A stretch of DNA of 11,633 nt from Clostridia bacterium (GTDB lineage Bacteria > Bacillota > Clostridia > Christensenellales > UBA1242), in contig JAQVOQ010000031.1 in assembly GCA_028702545.1 (NCBI GenBank), forward strand, positions 1-11,633, written 5' to 3'. Below are positions 6,128 to 11,633 of the stretch, piece after piece. Positions within the stretch are counted from its first letter, which is position 1; every line of letters starts with the position of its first letter. A program made the position numbers and the translations under genes. A model generated the notes under the pieces. That model was not told the DNA's origin, searched no databases, and saw nothing but the letters and a program-made list of their open reading frames with translations.

Positions 6128-6310
6128 TTATTTTTTCTTAGCGTTGCGTTTACGAGCCGCCGCAGCTTTCTTCTTGCGTTTTACGCTTGGCTTTTCATAT
6201 TCTTTTCTTTTTCTTAGCTCGCCGATGATGCCGTCTTTTTGGCATTTGCGTTTAAATCGTTTAATCGCGCTTTCTACCGATTCATTTTCGCCAACTTTTA
6301 CAGTTGCCAT
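6128..6310 (-). CDS. rpsU: 30S ribosomal protein S21
   Basis: S21 is a small basic protein of the 30S subunit platform, near the anti-Shine-Dalgarno end of 16S rRNA, and helps in initiation. The 60-residue product has the family pattern: MATVKVGENESVESAIKRFKR at the start, a central CQKDGIIGELRKRKEYEKPSVKR, and a lysine/arginine-rich tail. The length is normal for Firmicutes. The ATG at 6310 follows a purine-rich GGTGAG at 6 nt. A promoter within the 90-bp upstream gap gives it its own transcription start, although read-through from the HIT gene is possible because I see no terminator between them. The repeat copy B unit follows after 38 bp. Confidence 0.97.
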   Translation of the reverse strand: MATVKVGENESVESAIKRFKRKCQKDGIIGELRKRKEYEKPSVKRKKKAAAARKRNAKKK

Positions 6311-6357
6311 ATCTTACTCACCATCCTTTGCTTAAAGCTAAAATTAATTCCTTTGTT

Positions 6358-6385
6358 ATTATACTATAAAATTGCCATAAGTCAA
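6358..6385 (-). promoter_or_regulatory. Sigma-A-type promoter for rpsU
   Basis: On the minus strand there is TTGACT (6380-6385), a 16-nt spacer and a perfect TATAAT (6358-6363). It starts 16 bp beyond the HIT gene stop codon and leaves a leader of roughly 40 nt before the rpsU ATG. The consensus match is good; the spacer is one base short of optimal. Confidence 0.7.
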
Positions 6386-6400
6386 GCATTTTTTGCAAAT

Positions 6401-6739
6401 TTACGCTGGATTCCAGCCCATTTTTTGCCCTGATAAAATGTGAATATGCAAGTGTTTTACTGTTTGTCCCGCATCTTCGCCCTGATTAATTACGAGTCTA
6501 TAACCATCGTTAAGCCCTAAAACCTCTTTTAATTTTGGCAACTTCATAATAGCTCTACCGAGTGCTATTTGCTCTCTAAAATTAGCATCTTCAAGTGAAG
6601 CATAGTGACTTTTTGGCAACAATAAAAAATGTTTTTTAGCTTTTTTATCAATGTCTTCTATTATTAGCATATTTTTATCTTCATAAACTTTTGTTGCAGG
6701 AATTTCGCCTGCTATAATTTTACAAAAAATACAATCCAT
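6401..6739 (-). CDS. HIT-family (histidine triad) nucleotide-binding hydrolase
   Basis: Proteins of the Hint branch of the HIT superfamily hydrolyse nucleoside phosphoramidates and aminoacyl-adenylates in the cytoplasm; the exact role in Firmicutes is poorly defined. The 112-residue product begins MDCIFCKIIAGEIP, with the CxxC pair typical of this branch, has YKxx-like and VINQGEDAGQTVKHLH blocks, and carries the catalytic triad motif HLHIHIL (residues about 94-100) followed by GWNP at the C-terminus. I place the start at the ATG at 6739, because the family's N-terminus begins there and AAAGGAG lies 8 nt upstream. A longer frame from 6793 would overlap mtaB and add 18 unrelated residues. The Shine-Dalgarno touches the mtaB stop, so it is coupled to mtaB. 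Confidence 0.95.
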   Translation of the reverse strand: MDCIFCKIIAGEIPATKVYEDKNMLIIEDIDKKAKKHFLLLPKSHYASLEDANFREQIALGRAIMKLPKLKEVLGLNDGYRLVINQGEDAGQTVKHLHIHILSGQKMGWNPA

Positions 6740-6752
6740 AAATAATTCTCCT

Positions 6753-8006
6753 TTAACTAATATATTCTCCAATAACGCCGTCTTTAAAAGCACTAATTAA
6801 TTTTACTTTATAAAATCCGCCTACTTTTATATTTTCTTGCGGTGCTATATAAACTTTTATATAATTTTCGGTATGCCCGTACATTAAACCTTGATATTCG
6901 TTTTCTATAAGCACTGTTTTAATAGTGTTTAAATTTTTATTTAAATACTTTTTAAAACTTTTTTCTTTTACTTCTTTTGCAAGCTTTAAACGCTCTTTTA
7001 CAATACTTGAATCAATTTCTTTTAACCCTTCGGCCTTTGTACCTATTCTTTTAGAATATGGGAAGATGTGAATATCAAAAAAATTTGCTACTTTTAAGGT
7101 TTTAAGAGTTTCTTTAAAATTTTTATCCGTCTCGGTAGGAAAGCCTACTATTAAATCGGTAGTTATGGCTGAATTTTTAAAATATTTGCGAATCAATCTT
7201 AATTTTTTTAAATATTCTTTTGTAGTATATTTACGGTTCATGCTTTTTAATACATCCGAACTTCCACTTTGTAAAGACATATGAAAATGAGGTGCAAAAT
7301 TTGGCATTTTTGCTAGCACTTCTAAAAATTCTTTAGTTATTATGTTTATTTCTAAACTACTTATTCTTATTCTAGCGTCAATATCGCTTAAAGCTCTCAT
7401 AAGCCGTGGCAACGCTAATTCGCCGTTTATTTTGTAATCGGAAGTGTTGATGCCCGTTACAACAATTTCTTTTGAGTTTTTAGCGAGTGTTTTTGCCTCT
7501 TTAATTATTGAAGATAAGTGCCTACTTCTGCTATCGCCTCTAAGATAAGGAATTAAGCAGTACGCACAATAATTATTACAACCGTCTTGAACTTTTAGCG
7601 TACTTCTAACCTCTATACCCTCTACATTAAACTCGTCCTCATATTCTTTTGGAAGAGGTTTTAAATTGTTGCCAATTTCTTTTAATAAACTAGGCACTAA
7701 GTGTTTACCTGCAACGCCTAAAACCAATTTTACATTTTCTTTTTCTAAAAACTGTTCAGCGTTATTTTGGCTCGCACAACCCATAACAACAACCTCTGCA
7801 TCTTTATTCAACTTGTTTACTCTTGCAACGAGTTGCCTGCTTTTACGCTCGCTCTCGCTAGTTACAGCACAAGTATTTAGAATATATAAGTCGGCACTTT
7901 CTAAGTTTTGTGATACTTTATGCCCCTCTTTTTCTAAGGCTAGTTGTAATGCATCGCTCTCATACTGATTAACCTTGCAACCAAGTGTATATATAACAAT
8001 TTTCAT
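6753..8006 (-). CDS. mtaB: tRNA (N6-threonylcarbamoyladenosine(37)) methylthiotransferase MtaB
   Basis: MtaB is a radical-SAM enzyme that adds a methylthio group to t6A at position 37 of ANN-decoding tRNAs, giving ms2t6A, which stabilises codon pairing. The 417 residues show an N-terminal MTTase domain with three cluster-binding cysteines (C10 in TLGCKVNQ, C46 in LNTCAVTS, C77 in VMGCASQ). The radical-SAM signature CNNYCAYC follows (C143, C147, C150), then the conserved RGDSRSR, and a C-terminal TRAM domain (about 355-417) for tRNA binding. TLGCKVNQYES is the MtaB type rather than MiaB or RimO. The gap from the rsmE stop to the ATG is 2 bp, and GGGAGA lies upstream inside the end of rsmE, so translation is probably coupled. 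Confidence 0.95.
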   Translation of the reverse strand: MKIVIYTLGCKVNQYESDALQLALEKEGHKVSQNLESADLYILNTCAVTSESERKSRQLVARVNKLNKDAEVVVMGCASQNNAEQFLEKENVKLVLGVAGKHLVPSLLKEIGNNLKPLPKEYEDEFNVEGIEVRSTLKVQDGCNNYCAYCLIPYLRGDSRSRHLSSIIKEAKTLAKNSKEIVVTGINTSDYKINGELALPRLMRALSDIDARIRISSLEINIITKEFLEVLAKMPNFAPHFHMSLQSGSSDVLKSMNRKYTTKEYLKKLRLIRKYFKNSAITTDLIVGFPTETDKNFKETLKTLKVANFFDIHIFPYSKRIGTKAEGLKEIDSSIVKERLKLAKEVKEKSFKKYLNKNLNTIKTVLIENEYQGLMYGHTENYIKVYIAPQENIKVGGFYKVKLISAFKDGVIGEYIS

Positions 8007-8008
8007 AA

Positions 8009-8749
8009 TTAACTCATTTCTCCCATTTCGTACATAACAGTGGCCGTTAAAGCTATGCTTGCTGTTTCCGCTCTTAAAATTCTTGCACCCAAACTAACAG
8101 TTTTTAAGTTTGATAAATTACTTTCTAAAAAATCTATTTCCTGAGGGCTAAATCCGCCCTCACTGCCTATTATAATTGCAATTTTACTTGCATTTTTTGT
8201 ATTTTGTAATATGCTTTTTAGTGAATTCTTTTCGTTTTCGTAAGCTAGTAACACTAAATCATAATCATTTAATAATTTTGGCAATTCTTTTAGTGATGTA
8301 ATTGTATTTATGTTTAGCATTTTTGATCTACCACATTGACTGGAAGCTTGACCTGTAATTCTTATTAGCCTATCAATTTTTTGCGTATTATCTTTAACTA
8401 TTGTAAAAGTGCTTGTAAAAGGTATCAATTCTTTAGCACCAAGTTCTGTTATTTTTTGAGCAATAAGCTCAAACTTATCGCCTTTAACAAGTGCTTGACA
8501 AACTGTTAAATGAATTTTGCTCTCACTAGCATTTTTTGTTTTATTTAACACGCTAATTGTAATAGAATTTTTAGTAATATTTGTAATATCGCACAAAAAA
8601 TCATAGCCTGTATTATTTGCTAACAATATTTGGTCGCCTAACTTTTGCCTCATAACATTTACTATATAATTATAGTCTTCTTTAACTAAATTATAAGAAT
8701 TGTCAATTTCTAATTTTAAATTACTTATAAAAAATCGTTTTATTTGCAT
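8009..8749 (-). CDS. rsmE: 16S rRNA (uracil(1498)-N(3))-methyltransferase RsmE
   Basis: RsmE methylates N3 of U1498 in helix 44 of 16S rRNA in the assembled 30S subunit. The 246-residue product has the family's N-terminal PUA-like part, beginning MQIKRFFIS, and a C-terminal SPOUT (trefoil-knot) domain. The knot motifs are clear: IIIGSEGGFSPQE (192-204) and LGARILRAETASI (220-232). KITELGAKELIPF (99-111) and QASSQCGR (134-141) correspond to the conserved KxxELGv and EQsgR blocks. The length is typical. The ATG at 8749 follows AAAGGTG at short spacing. In many Firmicutes prmA lies between dnaJ and rsmE; here that place is taken by a terminator and a promoter. Confidence 0.95.
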   Translation of the reverse strand: MQIKRFFISNLKLEIDNSYNLVKEDYNYIVNVMRQKLGDQILLANNTGYDFLCDITNITKNSITISVLNKTKNASESKIHLTVCQALVKGDKFELIAQKITELGAKELIPFTSTFTIVKDNTQKIDRLIRITGQASSQCGRSKMLNINTITSLKELPKLLNDYDLVLLAYENEKNSLKSILQNTKNASKIAIIIGSEGGFSPQEIDFLESNLSNLKTVSLGARILRAETASIALTATVMYEMGEMS

Positions 8750-8778
8750 GTTACACCTTTATATAATTTTATAAAATA

Positions 8779-8787
8779 ATAATAGCA
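8779..8787 (-). promoter_or_regulatory. Extended -10 promoter element for rsmE-mtaB-HIT
   Basis: On the minus strand TGC stands directly before TATTAT (8779-8784), an extended -10 element. It lies 10 bp downstream of the dnaJ terminator and about 30 bp before the rsmE ATG. The hexamer at the -35 position is a poor match because it falls in the terminator U-run, so activity would depend on the extended -10. Confidence 0.5.
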
Positions 8788-8797
8788 TAATTAGCCT

Positions 8798-8821
8798 AAA
8801 AAAAGTAGGTTTTTAACCTAC
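8798..8821 (-). terminator. Intrinsic terminator after dnaJ
   Basis: A perfect 7-bp stem, GTAGGTT with AACCTAC (8805-8821), has a 3-nt loop and is followed on the minus strand by seven U residues. It begins 7 bp after the dnaJ stop codon and ends the dnaK-dnaJ transcript. A U-run on the other strand makes it potentially bidirectional. Confidence 0.85.
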
Positions 8822-8827
8822 ATTTTT

Positions 8828-9970
8828 TTATTTTTTGTTTAATTTATTTAAATATGCTTTATAGTCTGAGTAACTATTAGCGTCTAAATTTTCATCTATT
8901 TCTTCTAATAATTTTTTAACTGATTTGTCCAAAGTTTTTGGCATTTCTACTTCAATTGTAACAAATAAGTCGCCTCTAGAGTCTTTATTTAAATATTTAA
9001 TGCCTTTGTTTTTAATTTTAAAAGTAGACCCTGTTTGTGTAAGTGGTGGAATATTAAATTCAATTTTTTCTTTAATACCCGGCACAATTAATGGCCCGCC
9101 TAAAATACTTAATGTAAAAGGAATTGGCACGCTTATATATAGGTTTGTGCCTTCTCTTTTTAAAAGTGTGTGAGCTTTTATTGATATAACAAGCTTTAAG
9201 TCGCCCTTAGCGCCTTTTTTGTGGCCAGCGTTGCCCTCGCCTTTAACTGTCATAATTTGACCTTCATCAATGCCCGATGGAATATTAACCGAGATTGTGC
9301 GAGTGGCTTTTATAAAGCCATTACCTGAGCAGGTAGCACATTTTTCTTTGATTTGTTTACCTGTGCCATTGCAACTTTTACAATCGCCAACATTTGCAAT
9401 GCGTCCAAAAATTGTTTGTTGAACATATTCTTTTTTACCACTTCCGCCGCAAGATGAACAAGTATAAAATTCAGTGCCTCCCTTAGCACCTGTACCTTTG
9501 CAATCTTTGCACTCTTCCATTCTATTAATATCAATCTTTTTGTTTATGCCTAGCGCTGCTTCTTCAAGGGTTAAGTCTATCCTTATAGCAATATCTTCGC
9601 CTCTGTTTGATTTAGCACTAGAATTAGTCGTTGAACCAAAACCTGAAAATATATTAAAAATATCATCAAAACCTGAAAAACCTTGCGAAGAAAAACCACC
9701 ACTATTAAAGCCTGAAAAACCACCTCCCGCACGAGAACCACCAAATTGTGGGCCATCTGCTGAGCCATACTTATCAAAATTTGCTCTTTTAGTTTTGTTG
9801 GACAAAACTTCATTAGCTTCATTTATTTCTTGAAACTTTTTTTGTGATTCTTCGTTATCTTTATTTAAATCGGGATGATGTTTTTTTGCTAATTTTCTGT
9901 AAGCCGACTTAATCTCTTCGTCGGTTGCATTTTTACTAACGCCTAACACACTATAGTAATCTTTTGCCAT
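8828..9970 (-). CDS. dnaJ: Chaperone protein DnaJ (Hsp40)
   Basis: DnaJ delivers unfolded clients to DnaK and stimulates its ATPase. The 380 residues have the complete type I layout. The J domain (1-70) has the essential HPD at 32-34, a glycine/phenylalanine-rich linker spans about 70-110, and four CxxCxGxG zinc-binding repeats begin at C154, C171, C197 and C211. The two C-terminal beta-sandwich domains and the dimerisation region follow. Nothing is missing. The ATG at 9970 follows TAGGAGAG at about 6 nt. It lies 100 bp after dnaK with a hairpin in the gap and no convincing promoter of its own, so it is most likely transcribed with dnaK and closed by the terminator at 8798-8821. Confidence 0.98.
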   Translation of the reverse strand: MAKDYYSVLGVSKNATDEEIKSAYRKLAKKHHPDLNKDNEESQKKFQEINEANEVLSNKTKRANFDKYGSADGPQFGGSRAGGGFSGFNSGGFSSQGFSGFDDIFNIFSGFGSTTNSSAKSNRGEDIAIRIDLTLEEAALGINKKIDINRMEECKDCKGTGAKGGTEFYTCSSCGGSGKKEYVQQTIFGRIANVGDCKSCNGTGKQIKEKCATCSGNGFIKATRTISVNIPSGIDEGQIMTVKGEGNAGHKKGAKGDLKLVISIKAHTLLKREGTNLYISVPIPFTLSILGGPLIVPGIKEKIEFNIPPLTQTGSTFKIKNKGIKYLNKDSRGDLFVTIEVEMPKTLDKSVKKLLEEIDENLDANSYSDYKAYLNKLNKK

Positions 9971-10017
9971 TTAAGCTCTCCTAAATATTTATAAGTAAAA
10001 TTAATGAGTAATAGTAT

Positions 10018-10041
10018 AAGCGTGCAAGATTATGCACGCTT
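10018..10041 (-). other. Hairpin between dnaK and dnaJ (attenuator or mRNA-processing stem)
   Basis: A perfect 9-bp inverted repeat, AAGCGTGCA with TGCACGCTT, has a 6-nt loop. On the minus strand only two U follow the stem before mixed sequence, so it is a weak terminator at best. Its position between two co-transcribed chaperone genes suggests partial termination or a stabilising or cleavage stem that sets the DnaK to DnaJ ratio. It does not match the CIRCE operator sequence. Confidence 0.6.
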
Positions 10042-10070
10042 TTCCTATATAAAAATTTTAAAAAGGTTGA

Positions 10071-11633
10071 TTAATCTTTTTTGCCATCATCATCAGCGGT
10101 TGTTTTATAGTCGTTCGCCTTAACTTCAATATCGTCTGGGTTAGTTGGTTCTGATGGCTGCTCAGTATTATTGCCCACACCTTCATATAACTTAGACATA
10201 ACCTCATTACTTACTGTAGTTAATTTTTCTAATGCTTTTTTAATAGCTTCTAAGTCGTCTGTTGCAAACACTTTTTTTGCCTCTTCAATTTCGGCATTTA
10301 GTTTGTCTTTTTCGGTATCACTAATTTTATCGCCATTATCTTTTAGTGTTTTTTGTAGTGTGAACACAAAACTATCTGCTTGATTTTTAGTATCTACTAA
10401 TTCTCTTCTTTTCTTGTCATCTTCTTTATTTGCTTCGGCTTCTTTTACCGCTCTATCAATATCTGCGTCACTTAAGTTTGTGCTAGCAGTAATCTTAATG
10501 CTTTGAGACTTGTTTGTGCCTAAGTCTTTTGCACTAACTGACACTATACCATTGGCATCAATATCAAAGGATACTTCAATTTGAGGAACTCCTCTTGGTG
10601 CTGGTGGAAGGTCAATTAAGCTAAATCTTCCTAGTGTTTTATTATCCCTTGCAAACTCTCTCTCGCCTTGCAATACATGAATGTCAACGCCCGGTTGATT
10701 ATCAGATGCAGTTGAGAAAACTTGACTCTTTTTAGTTGGAATAGTAGTGTTGCGCTCAATTAATTTTGTAAATACTCCGCCTAGAGTTTCAATTCCCAAG
10801 CTAAGTGGCGTTACATCTAATAGTAATACATCTTTAACATCTCCTGCTAGCACGCCCGCTTGAATTGCTGCACCTACGGCAACAGCTTCATCTGGATTAA
10901 TTCCTTTATAAGCTTCTTTGCCCATTTCTTTTTCAACAGCTTCAACTACTGCTGGAATACGAGTAGAACCACCTACTAAAATAACTTTATTAATATCTGA
11001 ATTAGCTAGTTTTGAGTCTTTCATCGCTAGTTTTAATTTATCAATACTTCCTTTTACAAGATCGCTAATTAATTGCTCAAATTTTGCTTTTGTTAAATCA
11101 TATTCTAAATGTTTTGGACCTGTTGAATCAGCTGTGATAAATGGCAAATTAATGCTTGTTTTTGTAACTGAGCTAAGTTCAATTTTTGCTTTTTCGCTAG
11201 CTTCTTTTAGTCTTTGCATAGCAAGTTTGTCTTTGCTTAAATCAACGCCATTGCTCTTTTTAAATTCATCAATAAGTAAATGCATAATAAGCTCGTCAAA
11301 ATCGTCTCCACCTAGTTTGTTGTTACCATTTGTTGCCAAAACTTCAAATACGCCATCGCCAATTTCAAGTACAGACACATCAAAAGTTCCGCCACCTAGG
11401 TCAAAAACTATTATTTTTTGTGATTTATTTTCGCCTTTATCAAGACCATAAGCAAGAGCTGCTGCTGTTGGCTCGTTAATTATACGCAAAACTTCAAGTC
11501 CTGCAATTTTACCTGCATCCTTTGTTGCTTGACGCTGACTATCTGTAAAATATGCAGGTACAGTTATAACTGCCTGAGTTACAGTAGTGCCTAAATAATT
11601 TTCAGCATCTTGTTTTAATTTTGATAAAATCAT
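10071..11633 (-). CDS. dnaK: Chaperone protein DnaK (Hsp70), 5' end outside window
   Basis: DnaK is the ATP-driven chaperone working with DnaJ and GrpE. The window holds the last 520 codons. The first visible residues, MILSKLKQDAENYLG, match an internal stretch roughly 100 residues into DnaK, so the methionine at 11633 is not the true start. Visible landmarks are VTVPAYF and RIINEPTAAALAYGLDK of the nucleotide-binding domain, the phosphate-2 loop FDLGGGTFDVSV, the adenosine motif VGGSTRIPAV, the interdomain linker DVLLLDVTPLSLGIET, and the substrate-binding domain with TIPTKKSQVF and LQGERE. The helical lid is followed by an acidic C-terminal tail ending DDDGKKD. The tail lacks the typical EVVDAEYEE-like motif and reads DIEVKANDYKTT. 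hrcA and grpE are expected upstream, outside the window. Confidence 0.98.
   Translation of the reverse strand: MILSKLKQDAENYLGTTVTQAVITVPAYFTDSQRQATKDAGKIAGLEVLRIINEPTAAALAYGLDKGENKSQKIIVFDLGGGTFDVSVLEIGDGVFEVLATNGNNKLGGDDFDELIMHLLIDEFKKSNGVDLSKDKLAMQRLKEASEKAKIELSSVTKTSINLPFITADSTGPKHLEYDLTKAKFEQLISDLVKGSIDKLKLAMKDSKLANSDINKVILVGGSTRIPAVVEAVEKEMGKEAYKGINPDEAVAVGAAIQAGVLAGDVKDVLLLDVTPLSLGIETLGGVFTKLIERNTTIPTKKSQVFSTASDNQPGVDIHVLQGEREFARDNKTLGRFSLIDLPPAPRGVPQIEVSFDIDANGIVSVSAKDLGTNKSQSIKITASTNLSDADIDRAVKEAEANKEDDKKRRELVDTKNQADSFVFTLQKTLKDNGDKISDTEKDKLNAEIEEAKKVFATDDLEAIKKALEKLTTVSNEVMSKLYEGVGNNTEQPSEPTNPDDIEVKANDYKTTADDDGKKD

Noticed and set aside
6740..6793. Longer start for the HIT protein, overlapping the end of mtaB
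   Set aside because: The family N-terminus begins at MDCIFC and the Shine-Dalgarno AAAGGAG is correctly spaced for the ATG at 6739. The extra 18 residues have no family match.
9310..9822. Minus-strand frames inside dnaJ in a different register (9310-9534 and 9583-9822)
   Set aside because: They overlap the intact dnaJ frame, which has all its motifs, and have no signal of their own. There is no frameshift in dnaJ.
9971..10070. CIRCE (HrcA operator) between dnaK and dnaJ
   Set aside because: The inverted repeat there does not match TTAGCACTC-N9-GAGTGCTAA. CIRCE would be expected upstream of hrcA or dnaK, outside the window.
1..11633. Defence system, toxin-antitoxin pair, prophage or other accessory island
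   Set aside because: All recognised genes are conserved housekeeping genes in one orientation with uniform AT-rich composition. No integrase, recombinase, tRNA attachment site or paired small genes are present.
10071..11633. dnaK with a true start at 11631-11633
   Set aside because: The frame opens at an internal methionine about 100 residues into the protein. The first part of the nucleotide-binding domain is missing because of the window edge, not because of a real truncation.

Overview
This window is AT-rich and reads like the core chromosome of a low-GC Gram-positive bacterium, most likely an uncultured member of the Clostridia. That placement is inferred from the strong purine-rich Shine-Dalgarno sites, the gene order (dnaK-dnaJ-rsmE-mtaB-HIT-rpsU and pcrA-ligA-gatC-gatA are Firmicutes-type arrangements), the standard code with TAA/TAG stops, and a LigA variant of a type I associate with Clostridia. 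All eleven genes lie on the minus strand, so transcription runs from high to low coordinates. No plus-strand gene can be supported.

Region by region, in the direction of transcription: (1) 11633-8828 carries the 3' five-sixths or so of dnaK (the 5' end is outside the window), a hairpin-bearing gap, then dnaJ and a clear intrinsic terminator. (2) 8787-6401 is a tight run of rsmE (16S rRNA methylation), mtaB (tRNA methylthiolation) and a HIT-family hydrolase, with 2 to 13 bp gaps and Shine-Dalgarno sites overlapping or next to the upstream stop codons. rpsU (ribosomal protein S21) follows with its own sigma-A-type promoter. (3) 6127-5489 is the only long non-coding stretch. It holds two 97% identical 135-bp direct repeats, each ending in an intrinsic terminator, with a promoter-like sequence between them and a long inverted repeat just beyond. 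The best reading is a duplicated small-RNA locus downstream of rpsU. (4) 5488-5078 encodes a 136-residue protein I do not recognise, closed by a terminator. (5) 4970-1 has pcrA and ligA (DNA repair helicase and ligase) from one strong promoter, then gatC-gatA (start of the Asp/Glu-tRNA amidotransferase operon), with a second consensus-like promoter placed inside the end of ligA.

Together the genes cover protein folding, ribosome and tRNA modification, translation, and DNA repair. They are ordinary housekeeping genes without visible frameshifts or missing catalytic motifs. No mobile element, CRISPR array, phage gene or defence system is visible. The part that deserves attention is the duplicated, terminator-bearing RNA-like unit at 5754-6089 and its surroundings.
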